Assembly (NCBI GenBank): GCA_037892935.1
Contig: JAYXKI010000014.1
Span: forward strand, 910,001-974,000
Length of the DNA stretch: 64,000 bases
Direction: 5' to 3'
DNA from: Phlebopus portentosus
Lineage: Eukaryota; Basidiomycota; Agaricomycetes; Boletales; Boletinellaceae
Below, one piece after another: positions 44,488-56,610 of this stretch (the first letter of the stretch is position 1; the number at the start of each line of letters is the position of its first letter). The notes under the pieces were generated by a model. The model was not told the origin of the DNA and did no database searches. It worked only from the letters and a program-made list of their open reading frames with translations. The translations under genes were made by a program, and so were the position numbers.

Positions 44488-46767
44488 ATGGCTATCACTG
44501 CATCCGCACAGTCTGCTCTTCAAGACCTCTCCTGGGATGAGGCGATAGTCCCAACCCTCAGAAAACGTGCGTGACAACGTATAAATATCGATGTCATCCG
44601 TACTGACGTTCCGTGTCACACGCACACCCCTCTCTATCTGTACAGGCCTCGAGCACGAAAGCCGGGCCATCTCGAAGCGCCTCTCCACCATATCGTTTGG
44701 ACCCGGTGAGGACGGCACATTGCAGTATACCCAGAAATCTCCACCGCGCAAATCGGGCGTGGGCAATAAAGCTGGTGGTCGGGTCACGCCGTCCAGCATG
44801 AATAACGAACGGCCGAGCGGCATCCCACGTCCCAGCCTCAACTATTCGCGCCCGTTCATCGGCTCGATAAACGTTGGGACATCGCAAGCAGATAACCAGA
44901 ACGATACGAAGAGATTCATGCAGCCGCGATCACGTACCTACTCCCAACCGTTCATTGCTGACCTCGCTCAGGCCACCAACGGAAACAGATCAAATGGATA
45001 TTCCAATTCATCCACAACGCGTACGACGAACGCACTCCCGACTCCCGCGTCGTCTCGCTCGAATTCACCTGTTTTTTCGCAATCGCAGGCTTTAGAAGAA
45101 AGGGACGTTCGTAGCACTAAAGACACCGGAAATAAGCAAACCTGTCAGAATGCTCAGCTGCTAAATCGACCCCTGCAGACCCAGAACAATTACAACACTC
45201 AAGAACGCTGGGATGCTGACGAGGATACGTATGATGCATCATACTCCTCAATTGTGGTGGATTTGTCTCTTAATGGGAAGCAGAACGGCATTTTGCACGA
45301 GGCACCGCCTTTCTCGGCAAATTCTTCGTTCGTTTCTGAGGCCGATGAACGCCCATCTCTTGAAGAACGTCCGTATGAGCATTGGTACCGAGGAGATCTT
45401 TCGCGAAATGGAGGTGTTGGCGAATTACGTATCGGCAACCGGATGGAAATGCTGGAAATCGCGAGTTATGGTCACAAACTACGGGGCATTCGGAATGATA
45501 CCATGTCTCGACAGCGAAGACGCGCTGAAAGCATTGGCCATCGTGAGAGTGTAATATTTGCAGAAGAGAATGAAAACGAAGCTCCAATGGTCTTGGACGA
45601 GACACCTTTGACGGACATGGAAGCGGATACGGAGGCCGAAACAGACAGAGAACAGAGCTTTGCACATCACACTCCCTCTGAACGGATTCCCCTTGAGCAA
45701 CCGAAACGCGTCGAAACCTCCACGACGGAGACGACGATCGTTGTAGCTGTACCAGCTACACCAAAACGCCGTCAGCCGACTCAGATTCCCCGGACAACAC
45801 CCAACGCGGCGCGGACAACTCAACGGACAGCTTCGGAACCTCTGCATTCCAAGTCACTTTCTTCATCGACTTCTTCTATGACTCCATCTAGTTCGCGGTC
45901 TCCGCCAAATGGGACTGCGGCTAGGATTCCTCATTCTCAATCCCATGGCCCAGCAAGTCCGGCTCAGAAACGTGGGCGTGCAAAGTCTCCAGCTGTGGCT
46001 GCGCCGAATAAGAAGCCTAGACCTTCGGCTGGGACGCAGAAGCGGTCGAAGTCGACTGGTGCTGCCGAACGGTTGCGAGTGACTGAGCCTTCGGAATATC
46101 CTGAAATGCCAGACGGACCAGGAAGTATGGCCGATGCTATACCGTCTTGGACACAGCCCAAGAAGGCGGGCAACTGGGATGATGTACGTCTTTCTCTGAG
46201 TTAATCGTTTCGGTTCGCTAATAACTATGTTACCTAGGTGGTTCTTCCGGTTGTTGCTCGAAAGATGGGTCTTGAGGACCAATACGAAGAAGCGGACGGA
46301 AGTCCCAAAGCAGGCCGATCTTCGTCGGAAATCGTCCCTCCAGTGAGTCTATGTGTTCGTCGTCGCGCTGTATGACCTGACTTGTTAAATTCTTTCAGCA
46401 ACCTGGCACGTTCGGCTTTGATCCCAGCAAACGTCGGCAGAATTACGACCCGGCGACTGGAGAGGAGATTCCAATGGAGCAATTCGACAGATCCGACAGA
46501 ATCGAAGAATCGAAGAATGGGGAGGAGGGTGTTCCAATTAAGTCAGTTGACGTCAACGAGAATCGAGCATCTAAGCGATTCAGCCAGGCGCCTGTGAACT
46601 TCGGCGGAAACAAGTTCAAGCAGAATTCCAATCGGTACGAACCGCCGCCTTCTCCTGCACCGTTTGTACAATACCAGACTCCGAGCTTTACGAAACCTGA
46701 ACCTGGTCATGAGCTGGTCATCGAGGAAGAGAAGCACGGTGGGTGCTGTGGGTGTACTATCATGTAA
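44488..46767 (+). CDS. Ser-rich, probably disordered protein with C-terminal CaaX prenylation box
   Basis: Exons read as 44488-44566, 44646-46183, 46238-46342 and 46399-46767, giving about 696 residues. The start MAITASAQSALQDLSWDEAI and the join KRLEHESRAISKRLSTISFG are helical. The middle is Ser/Thr/Pro/Arg-rich and probably disordered, with a basic region PAQKRGRAKSPAVAAPNKKP. The C-terminus is KHGGCCGCTIM: a CaaX box (CTIM) with extra cysteines just before it. This resembles Ras-type farnesylation plus palmitoylation and predicts membrane anchoring. I do not recognise the family, and no catalytic domain is visible. A long antisense ORF here is a shadow. Confidence 0.8.
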
Positions 46768-47506
46768 CGAGCGCTGGTTTCCCAAGGCTGTTGATATCTG
46801 GACTTCTTGCTCCTTCCCCTCGCTCTTTTCTTCTGGAAATCTTTTGGTGCTCATCTGCTGTCTTGAGCCTCGGCTTTCGTCCTCTCTTCTTCCTCATCTT
46901 AATCCGGTCCTTTTTCTCCGGTCAGATCTACACTCGTTTGGTATGTACCACTTTTCCCCGGGCGTTCTCCCTATATCATTCCGTCGACGTATTATTTCCC
47001 ACAAGGTTTTTTTTTTCTTCATGCTTTCACGAAGTTCTTCCTCGCGCTCCCTCTCGTTTTCCATCCCTTATGGTTACCGGTGTTGATTTCTCTTCCGATC
47101 TACAACAAGTATCGTTCGCATTACTTTATTATCATTGTCTCTCAAGTTCATTTCTCTCTGTACTGTTATCGTTTTTTCTCCTCTCCCACTTCGCTTTCGG
47201 CGCCCTCGCCATATGGAAATGGAACTGCACCAGCTGCTTCTTGTAAATCCACCCAATATATCTACTCAATACAGCCATTTACTGCTTTCTATCCAGTCGG
47301 AGAATTGATTAATGATAACAACGATAAAAAAAATTCTTGTTTTGAACGAACCTATTATTACTGGTAAGTAATATGCAGGAACGAACCACGATTGCGTGCA
47401 GAAACAGTTGGCGTGAAGAGAATATAGAAGGTAGTTATATATGGCGTGGAGGATTGAAAGTGTGCCGAGAACATATAAACTCATCCTTGTATGTGAAATC
47501 CATCCA
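46768..47506. other. Convergent intergenic region CaaX protein / Ytp1-family gene
   Basis: About 740 bases, pyrimidine-rich on the plus strand after the CaaX stop (long 3' untranslated-type sequence with T-runs near 47005). No conserved ORF, RNA gene or repeat is recognised. Confidence 0.45.
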
Positions 47507-49494
47507 TCATTCCCTATCATGTTCATGTTCGTGTTCCCCAATGACGAATTGTGGCGAGATGGGCTCAGCGTCCGATTCGCCGGCTGGTACACGTTGATAC
47601 CACTTGTCGAGCTCGATTTCGTCTCCCTGCACACCTCCCTGTGCTGAAGATGCTGATGGAGAGTGACGGCCCGTCGTCCCCCACATGTTGATGAGCACAA
47701 GGACGAACGCGTAAATCGTAAATGCAAGGCTGGAAAGAATAGAAAGAAGTTGATACGTTTGACTAAGGTAGACTCAAGTGGATAAAAACTATGCGAGCTT
47801 GCCTGAGCATGATGAGGACGTAAGTGACATGGTCCATTCCGTTATCACTGACATAGCGCAGTTCTTCATCTGTAGCAGACATGAAGAGCAAACTAAAGAA
47901 ACGGCAGTGGTCAGATATCTCCCTTTATGAAACAATATGCAGAAGGGGAAAAGATAACATACCCTGCGGCAATCAGAAGCTATGCAAGAAGGAAATTCAG
48001 CCACATTAATGACAAGACTTGACAAAGAGTATCCGACTTACGAAGGGAGGGAAATGTCGGAAAGCATGTGCAATCGCTAGACGCGAGTTTTCGTTCAAAG
48101 CAGGACCAAGGGTCCGATCGCTATGTCTATCACTATCAGAAGCTGGAATATCCTTCTCAAAGCTAGGGGCAATAAAGCAGACTTCAATGATTCGCGTGAT
48201 GCCTGCCAGAAGTAGGGTGTATCCGAAGATACTGTGCACTTTTGTTGAGATGGGGAGTGCTTGGGCATGTTCGGACATGGCCCATCCAGTCAGAATAACG
48301 CTGAACATCAAGCATCGGTAAGAACAGGTAAGGTCAATTTGGGGCTTGAAAACATACATTACTGAAGGTACGACACTTCGTTGGTTGTTTCTGGATAGCC
48401 AAATACCGAGAGCTCCGCCGGCCCACCCTGCAAAAAAGAACTATAAGTTGCGTCTGGAACCTTTTGAGAGTAAGACCATACATAAAACGCCGAGCATACT
48501 ATATATACTGGTAAGTAGAGCCTATGGACATCGGCTAGATTACCTACGTGTGTTGCATGTCCTTCACCGACCAGTGAGCGCCACGATGTTCGGTAAACGT
48601 GTTCACTGTCCAGGAGATCAGCAGCTATCTATCGTGGTAAAGACAAATGTCTCCGTACCAATGCCCTACGACTAGTCAGTTTATCGTCAATGGAATAAAA
48701 CAAACAGATCATCTTACCCAAACCATGATCACCCAAGAATCCCACCATTCCGGACTCCGTCCCGTTCTCCTTATCCAAGCTTCCCCAGCAATAAGGAGAA
48801 TAGCCATGATTATTCCATATGCAATAAAACCGCTCCCCTGTTATTCGATGTCATGTAGGGAGGATACAACGGCAGATGCAGACGAAACAAGCGCACCATA
48901 ATATAATGAGCCAAGCACTGGCCGAGGTGGCCGCCTCTGCAATACCCGCGGAATATGATAGCACCAAACAACATCTGCGTCCATCCAAGCACCGGGTATG
49001 ATTTCCCTAGAATTCCATGCGCTCGAACCGCCCATGGTCGGATAGTCCGCTCGTGGATGTGCATCTTCAAATAGATTCCAAGAGCAAGCTGCGCTGCTAT
49101 TGGTAAAAAGAGGAACTTTGCAAATGATCCATGAGCAGATGCAGGAAACATGCGACCCTTATGTGAGTGGCCTAACAAGTAGCCTGCAGTCGTGAGGGCG
49201 AATCCAGCGCTCTGAGAATCAAATCAGTGTATCCGTCCATCTTTCCCTCATACAGATGCGACGCACCTGTAGCGGCACATGCCAACGACTGCGAGTCATC
49301 CCTAGCACCATCCCGAGTGGAAATAGGACACCCCAGACTGCGCACTGCAGGACCATATGAATCCAGAGGATGGCATCGACAGGCGCGTTCTTCTCCTCCT
49401 CGGTTAGCTCCTCATGATGGCTGTGGGCTATTACTGACGATGCAGCCGCAAGCACAGTGATGACAAGCAAGCAACGGTGGGCCGCACATGCCAT
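47507..49494 (-). CDS. Ytp1/DUF2427 family multi-pass membrane protein (cytochrome b561-like)
   Basis: From the ATG at 49494 a signal peptide ([20 protein letters not shown]) is followed by a b561-like helical block: [48 protein letters not shown] and [20 protein letters not shown]. This part is DUF2427-like. The C-terminal Ytp1 block includes [78 protein letters not shown] and [20 protein letters not shown]. It ends with a His/Glu tail, [11 protein letters not shown]. Several conserved histidines in helices could bind heme or metal. Function is unknown, and yeast YTP1 is uncharacterised. About nine introns are present. Confidence 0.85.
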
Positions 49495-49689
49495 CGTGGA
49501 TGTTGTAGACAATGAGCAAAGTGGACCAGGTCATCCTTCGACGAACGGACACGGTCAGTCAGACTATTCTCGTCAGCCGCGGATCAACGTGAGAATATTT
49601 CTTGGCTACGCATGAAAACAATCAAATATTAATGATTAAACATAAACCTCAAACATTCTTTCTATGTTACACTCGTTCATAGCCTCCCT

Positions 49690-50925
49690 TTAATTCGCTC
49701 GGTGCCCCAAATACCTGTTTGGACCTCCCCTCTCTCCGCCGAAGACCACCAGTTTAGAACCGTTTCTACGACCTCTTCCCGGTGCTTTTCTCATAAGTGT
49801 TAGCTCTGAACTATCATGTGAATCTAGTAATATTGCGTTCACCTCAGTGAAATTATGATCCGCTTCTTCGATGAAGTGTAAATTGTGAGTACCACTCACT
49901 CGACCCCCGAAAATCCGTGCGTAAAGTACCGCATCATATCTTCAGTAAACTTCAGCATCCTGCGGGCGTAAGGACATCGCTGAAATACACTTACGGTGGA
50001 ACGGTGTTGTCCCGCAGTCCATGGATAGTGATTACGTGGGTATTCGAGGGGAAATTATCTCGGACGGGAGAAATGTCCCAGGAGGCGAACTTTTCCAGGT
50101 CCTGAGGATATATCCGACCTATCACTTCTTTGCGCGCAACTGTAACCTTCCAATCATAATATCCTTGAGCATCAAAATATGGCTTGTAAAAGTCGGCACG
50201 GTCTGTTCAGTCTATGTTTAGTTATCCTCCACTGCCCAGAGTTGCTCGGACAGACCGTATATGCGCTGGCTTCCAGAAATTATGAGTGCTTCAAGAGGGA
50301 AGCCTTGTGAGCAACACATACCTCCATACGATGCCGTCCAGCAACGTTGACAAAGCCGCGCACGCGTTTTCCGACTTCCGTCGTGGATAACCATCTCATA
50401 GCAACGAGGCTACCCCGAGAATGACCTACGATGACATCGACAACATAACCGAACGTCTTCTGCAAGTATTGCACCACTATGCGCAGGTCCTCAAGGTCTT
50501 CATCAAGTGCACCCATATTCCATACACCACCGGTTTCATGGCTACCCCTTTGCGTATATGAGCTTGGACGATTTGGTTCTCGAAGCACAACAACCGTACC
50601 TGAAATCAAAACGGAAAGAATCAAGTGGAAGCGCCTTGGCCAGTTTCTTCTGAAACAAATAATCCTTATGGCTGATGAATGATATATGGGTACATATAAG
50701 TATACAACACAAGAGAATATTACCCCATAGTGCCATGCAAAATCTACGGTTCAGCGTATAATTAACACCACCGACATACAAGGGAAAGATATCACATACA
50801 AGTGCAATCTTACGACCCTCGGTTGGCTGGGTGACATCAATTCGCTCCAGATCACCAGCTATTTTGATGGAGGTATCAATGGTATGAGGAATCCATAGCC
50901 TGGTCGACCTACTGCTCACGGTCAT
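49690..50925 (-). CDS. Alpha/beta hydrolase (S33-like esterase or lipase fold)
   Basis: Exon joins give IALILHGTMGHKDYLFQKKL (oxyanion HG motif), DSFRFDFRGTVVV, then IVGHSRGSLVAMRWLS with the nucleophile elbow GHSRGS. The acid/His region reads THVITIHGLRDNTVPPTVAL and GTHNLHFIEEADHNFTEVNA. The candidate triad is Ser of GHSRGS, Asp of GLRDNTV and His of EADHNFTE. The tail is Arg/Gly-rich. No signal peptide or membrane helix is seen, so it is probably cytosolic. The substrate is unknown. The start at 50925 is the first ATG, since the frame upstream begins with TTG. Confidence 0.82.
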
Positions 50926-51115
50926 CACAGCACAGTAAACCAATACTTGTCCTCAATGAAAGTGATAAGGAAGCAACCGGTTTTCGGATAAATTTATGCC
51001 CTGATCGTCGATCACCCGTTGCCTATATGGGATGGACCTCAAATCTGAATCTTGAAGAAAATCTCGTCAGTACCTTCTACAACTACCCCACTCCTACGAC
51101 CCGGAGGTTCTCATT
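50926..51115. promoter_or_regulatory. Short bidirectional promoter, hydrolase (-) / L1-domain protein (+)
   Basis: About 190 bases between divergent start codons. No specific site is recognised. Confidence 0.3.
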
Positions 51116-52052
51116 ATGAGCAAAGAAGGCAAGAAGCTCGAGCTCATTAGCTCGCACGTATCAAAAAACCAAGCTAAAAAGGCCATCGTGGCTCTTGTGA
51201 AGCACACGACAAAAATCGCGAAACAGAAGGAAGAGACGGAGCTGCTACCGGGGAAAGAGGAGAATATCTGGCTTGTGCTTTCGGTGAAAAAGGTGACGCC
51301 ACAGAAAAAGCTGAAGCCATGCAAGATGTACGTCGTGTCCCTGTAATTGAAGAAAATCCGGGCTGACTCGCACTAACCGTTAGTCCACTTGCGCATCCCA
51401 TAGTCGACCCGCGCACGAACCCAATATGCCTCATCACGAAGGATCCTCAAAGGGAATACAAGGACTTGCTCGAACAGCACAACATCAAATTCATCAACCG
51501 CGTTGTTGGAGTTGCGAAGTTGAAGGGGAAATTCAGGCCTTTTGAGGCTCGAAGGATGCTGTTGCGGGAAAATGGTCTCTTCCTAGCCGATGAACGAGTT
51601 GTTCCGTTGTTACCTGGGTTGTTGGGGAAAGCCTTCTTCAAGGCGAAAAAGTGAGCAAAATATATCCTCGTTCTTCTCATCAAGGCTCATGCGGTCGATC
51701 ATAGACAACCACTCCCTGTTTCCCTCACAAAACAGGACCTGAAGAAAGAGCTTGAGCGAGCGATATCCTCAACATACATGCACCAAAACCAGGGAACCTG
51801 CACGTAAGTTCATTATTTTTCCTCTCTGTGACTTAGCCTTGACTGTCCTTGCCCAGCTCGGTAAAAATTGCGAAGATTTCACAATCTCCAGAGCATACCC
51901 TAGATAACTTGGAAACCGCCCTTCCCGAGATCGTCAAGCGCATTGAAGGTGGATGGGATAATATCAAGAGCCTCCACATCAAAACCAATTCGAGCGTAAG
52001 CCTGCCAATATGGACGTGTGAGCTTGGAGAAGAAGAAACTGGAGTCAATTGA
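51116..52052 (+). CDS. Nucleolar ribosomal-L1-domain protein (Cic1/Utp30/RSL1D1-like)
   Basis: The product starts with Lys-rich helices (KNQAKKAIVALVKHTTKIAK) and enters an L1 domain: ENIWLVLSVKKVTPQKKLKP, IPLAHPIVDPRTNPICLITK, KFINRVVGVAKLKGKFRPFE, ARRMLLRENGLFLADERVVP and LLPGLLGKAF. It continues with PLPVSLTKQDLKKELERAIS and ALPEIVKRIEGGWDNIKSLH. The NP-x-LI-x-KD step and the LFLADERV element are typical of Cic1/Utp30 proteins, which act in ribosome assembly. Four introns are present. It ends at 52052 shortly after SVSLPIWTCEL, without the long charged tail found in Cic1, so it is closer in length to Utp30. Confidence 0.8.
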
Positions 52053-52549
52053 CAAAGTTGCCTCGAGTCCGCGGTGTAACTTCCTTGTACATCCCTAGGT
52101 ATTCCTCCCTCCCCCTCACCGCCTCTAGGAACTGTCCCCTATCATCTGCGGCACACTTGTGACGTTACTGAGGCGCGTTGTAAATGCATCCCAAAAGAAT
52201 TGATAATGTTGTCACTGCTTATAGCACGTATTATCGTAAGAAATGACCAAGAGATCGAGTAAAGGAAGATCCGCAGGCATTAACGATATCTGGCATCAAT
52301 TTCATAGGGCAGCTGGATGGCGTGACAGACGGAGGAGACTTGCAACCATCTCCAACTTCCCCTTCGTCTTCGATTTGAGTGCATGGTGACTCCCTCGAGT
52401 AGAACAGATATCCACTCTTCAGTAAATAGCAGTACATGAAAGCACCCATAAAATAGCAATTACATATTCAAGAAGTAGAAATGTCGTGAGCAGGCGACAG
52501 AGGCTTCAACGTCGAGCGGGCCACTGGGGGGCATTAGCCTTGGGGTGCG
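52053..52549. other. Convergent intergenic region L1-domain protein / syntaxin
   Basis: About 500 bases between convergent stop codons. No gene, RNA or repeat is recognised. Confidence 0.45.
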
Positions 52550-53788
52550 CTATGTTACTTGGGTGACGACTACAATCACAACGATAACAACGATGATGAG
52601 AAAAAGACCAAAGCAAATCCACCGTCCTTTACGATAGCTTATTGCTTTTATTCTGGCCTTTACGGTATAGTCATGTCTGTCAGAGGAAGTGTAAGATAGA
52701 AACTCGATATTTTGCCTTTGTTGAAGGGATACGTACCCCCTTTCAATATCCACGTGGGCTTCCCTAGCTTTCTCTTCCACATTATTGATGACATCGCCTT
52801 GTTGCTCGACTAAGAGGCTCATCTGCATAGACAGGGTAAGTAAAGAAACTAGCAAAAGCAGTCTTTGAAGCTGACGTCTGTCATCAATGTGGCTAATTCA
52901 GCCAGCGAAGCCTCGATCCGTTGGAGTTCTTGGTGCCGATCTCTCACGGCATTATAGGCTGATTGTGCTTGTCCGTATCTCATTCCTGCCGTTGCATTGG
53001 CGAAAATCTGTTGGTTCTGACCACTCTCGACGACGGCTCGTACTTCCTCAGGTGTCGCGTCAGGTTTCACTGAATAAAACTTGTAGTAAATCCCCGAGCG
53101 CTTATCACGAGCAACAAGACGCACCGATCGTATATTGCCTTGCCATGCGCTCTCTCGTTCTGTCGCGATACGCCTTTTCTTCCGCTTGGAACCTTTCGAT
53201 GGCGCTCTTGAATCTCTCCTTCACTCGTTCCAAATGCGGTCCACGCATTCTAGCGACCCTTGCATCGACAGGATGACTATTCATCGTCTGGATCCTTCTC
53301 TTTAAGGCAAAGCTCAAAGCCCGCGTCTCTTCCGTGAGAGACTCGAGTTGTCTTGTGTCGTAGCTTCCAGACAATTCAACAGCGTCAATCTGCTTAGCAT
53401 GAAGCCGGGACATGGAATCGATGTTCGCATTTATTTTATTTATCTCGGTTTGGATGTCGGTGATCTGTTTGCTCGCTCAATGCCCCATTCTTAGGTCAGA
53501 AAACTCGAGAACGCGTACTTCTGTATAAAAAACATCATCCGAGACTCCGCTTTGGTCACCGTCAGGGTATCCTCGATTGAGCCGAGAAAGCTCATAATGT
53601 GGTCCTGGACTCGAACTGCTGAAGTTCCAAATCATCAACTGGGCATCCCAAGAAGAATCAGGTGTCTTGTACGACGTACTTGTTCCCTCGAAGAAGATCC
53701 TGGATACAAAGAACTTGTTTAGCGCTCAATGCGCGCGAAGGATTATACAATGTCTCACCGTTCGACCAGCTAATCTGTCCCTTGCCAT
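52550..53788 (-). CDS. Plasma-membrane-type syntaxin (Sso1/Psy1-like t-SNARE)
   Basis: The Habc bundle includes EITDIQTEINKINANIDSMS, ESLTEETRALSFALKRRIQT and RVKERFKSAIERFQAEEKAY. The linker VKPDATPEEVRAVVESGQNQ follows. The Qa-SNARE helix RIEASLAELATLMTDMSLLV-EQQGDVINNVEEKAREAHVD has a Gln at the zero layer. A single C-terminal anchor, WICFGLFLIIVVIVVIVVVT, ends VTQVT. This is the exocytic syntaxin layout, acting with SNAP-25/Sec9 and synaptobrevin in vesicle fusion. The start MARDRLAGR at 53788 is a separate small exon. The join to the Ser-rich second exon (NFSSSSPGPHYELSRLNRGY) is less certain. Confidence 0.88.
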
Positions 53789-54292
53789 TTTTACAGGGTA
53801 TTTAAGGACACAGATGGAGAAGCGAAAGAGGGGACGTGGAGGATAGGATAGTACGCCAAGGGGTTATGGTTGAGTCGGGAGAGCGCATAAATGAGGCGAT
53901 GCGACGCTGACCGTATTGGACCGTATGCGTGCCCGGCTTATGATCATTTGCGGTGTCAGCAGTTTCGATTGATTCGGAAGGTGATCCTGCTTGATTCACC
54001 GAGTCCAACATCCGCAGTGACCGCAACTGTGAAGCCTATAGTGTGCGCAGTGCTTGAAGATAGAACATCATTACACCTAAATTTTTTGAGAAAATACGTT
54101 CTGTGGAAAAGGTTTCTGCTGGATTACAATGTGAAGGTTTCTTTCTTGGCGAATGTTGCACACGTGATCCGCTGAAACGCGTCTGTGTGAACGCGTATCC
54201 ATAATACGCGTACTCGACTGTGACCTTCGCGGTGTCTGGTCTTTACCAGTCTGTACCCGAGTCCTCATTTCCACGAGTAGACTCGTAGTACC
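53789..54292. other. Divergent intergenic region syntaxin (-) / S28 peptidase (+)
   Basis: About 500 bases between divergent start codons. It contains CGCGT motifs near 54178-54210 (AACGCGT, ACGCGTAT, ACGCGTACT) that could be regulatory. No gene is recognised. Confidence 0.35.
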
Positions 54293-56424
54293 ATGCATCT
54301 CAAGTGCATCCAAGCAGCCTCGTTGGCCTTTCTCAATATCTGTGGAGCTCTCGCGATTTCAAGCTCGTCTCCGTTCCTCGGCGCTCACTCGGTCAACTTG
54401 TGGCGGCTCTCACGCGAGCGACACACCAAGGAGCCTGCGTTATTCACATCCCAAGACGACTCGCAAGCTTCTTTCCCTGCGCAAGTAAGCTACACGGAGT
54501 TCCCTGAGCAATGGTTTGAGCAGCCCCTGGATCATTTTTCGATGATCCTCACACTTTCAAGCAACGTTACTGGTTCAGCAAACGGCACTATCAAAGGGCG
54601 GGCCGGTCATTATTCTTGATAGTGGCGAACTCAGTGGTGTAGACAGATTGCCATTCTTAGATACTGGCATACTTGAGATCCTCACAAAGGCAACAAACGG
54701 CTTGGGCGTTGTCCTTGAACATCGGTATTATGGTGAATCCATTCCTGTGGCGAATTTTTCAACTGACTCCTTGAGGTGAGCTGCGTGCATGCCTTGCAAG
54801 TCTTGCGTGTTTCTTACGTACGTGTAGATGGCTTAACAATGCACAGGCGGCTGCAGATTCCGCAAACTTCATGACAAGAGTGAAATTTGATGGCATTGAT
54901 GAGGACTTGACTGCTCCAGATACGCCGTGGATCTATTATGGAGGATCATATGCTGGTGGTAAATTCTTCAATGTTTTGCTTTGTGGATTTGTTTTGCTCA
55001 CGAAGCGGACCTTTAGCCAGGTCCGCGCACATGAGGTGAGCTGCTTGGTTCAAATCTGAAATCATTTGACGTAAATTCATGATTCGTCATCTGCAGAGTT
55101 CTTTATCCGGATCTTGTGTTTGGAGCAATTGCTTCTAGCGGAGTAACACATGCAGCCTTAGAACTGTGGGAATATATGGAAGTTATTCGCCGTGCTGCTG
55201 ATCCGGGCTGTTCAAGGCGTCTCGAAACGTCTATTGCAGCTATTGATAACATCCTTCTAAATGTGCCTCGACTACGCAAGCCGCTGAAAGCACTCTTTGG
55301 ACTAGCTAGTCTTGAGCATGATGATGATTTTACCAATGTCCTATCAGTGAGTTTCGCAATTTATGCAAGTTATCTGGCAATTGATATAGAGTTATTAAGA
55401 GTCCTCTCGGATCCTGGCAAGAAAAGAACTGGGATCCGGACTTTGGCAGTGATGCATTTGAAAGATTCTGTGCGGCGCTTGCTCATCCCTTCGGCGCAAT
55501 AGCTGATGAACGGTCGATTGCTCTTCCTGGCGGATTGGAACTTCCTATCACCGTTCTAAACTATGCAAATTACATCAAAGAGGTTGGTGCTTTCTCCACG
55601 TCTGATCTGGGTTAAGCGAGATGACAGGGCGCCGTAGAATTACGTTTCAAAATGCACTCAGGAAAGCACAATTGAAGACGTGAGTGTCTTCGCCCATCAG
55701 CCCAGTTTAGTGTCCAAAGCGCTTACCAACACTATCACAGTGCTTCGGGTCTCATGATGCCGAAAAGTTCCAAAACATCTCGCTCTCAGAGACATGGCGG
55801 GCCTGGACATTCCAGGTCTGTACTGAATGGGGTTATTTCATCATTGCTCCTCCGGCAGAGGATGCTCCTAGAATCGTTTCGCGACTCACAACACTAGAAT
55901 CTAGTTCGCGAATTTGTCACCAGGTGAATGTAGAATCCTCGGAAACTCTTTCCCCCTGCTCAAGTCTATTAGGCGTATCCTCCTGGAGAGCACTTCGCAG
56001 TGCCTTTCCTACCTAATGTAACTGCTGTGAATGTCCTGGGGGGCTTCCATATTGCTGCAGACCGTCTAGCAATTATTGATGGAGAAGGTACGTCTTCTGT
56101 CTCACTCAAAATCCTTGCATCTTGAGTACATTTCTTCACATAGTTGACCCGTGGCGGCCGGCTACGCCGCATAGTGAATATGCTTCTGTCAGGCCGGACA
56201 CGCTCTTCCGACCTTTCAAGCTGATACCTGGTGCGCTTCCCGGATATGTCAGTAATGTGATCTTACTGACCCGCTAAGCGTTAGACGGCGTACATCGTTA
56301 TGATGAAAACGGTTTGCGGAACATGGATGACGAGCCATTTGAGATTCTTAATATTCACAAGGAGGAGATTGCTTTTGTCACGACATGGCTAGAAGATTGG
56401 AATAAGACTCAAAGGCGAAAATGA
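54293..56424 (+). CDS. Secreted serine peptidase S28 (prolyl carboxypeptidase/DPP2-like), with two frame breaks near the N-terminus
   Basis: The signal peptide MHLKCIQAASLAFLNICGAL is followed by FPEQWFEQPLDHF, the S28 entry motif. The frame then shifts: DDPHTFKQRYWFSKRHYQ lies in a second frame and GGPVIILDSGELSGVDR in a third. Downstream the exons splice cleanly: LEHRYYGESIPVANFSTDSL, TPWIYYGGSYAGA (nucleophile Ser in GGSYAG), YPDLVFGAIASSGVTHAALE, STIEDCFGSHDAEKF, RAWTFQVCTEWGYFI, DGEVDPWRPATPHSEYA (acid Asp) and DGVHRYDENGLRN (His). The shifts lie at 54531-54540 and 54591-54600, and each needs one added base to restore the frame. All catalytic residues are present. About nine introns are seen. 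Confidence 0.8.
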
Positions 56425-56610
56425 ATTTGATGTTATTTTTTTCGACGCTGACTTTCAATGAGACCTCTTCAGTTCTCGATGCAGCCATTCTTGCAGGATT
56501 CTGTTCTCACATATATGAAAATTCAAAGGAGTGTACAGGTTAGTTCATACCCAAAGACCCAAAGACACAAGCAACCCAAAGGAGACGACCTAATAGCGAA
56601 GAGTCCAATA

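Noticed and set aside
44191..44841. Minus-strand frame of about 216 codons
   Set aside because: It is antisense to the start of the CaaX protein, mostly basic low-complexity sequence, and lacks any family motif. The plus-strand gene has clean exons.
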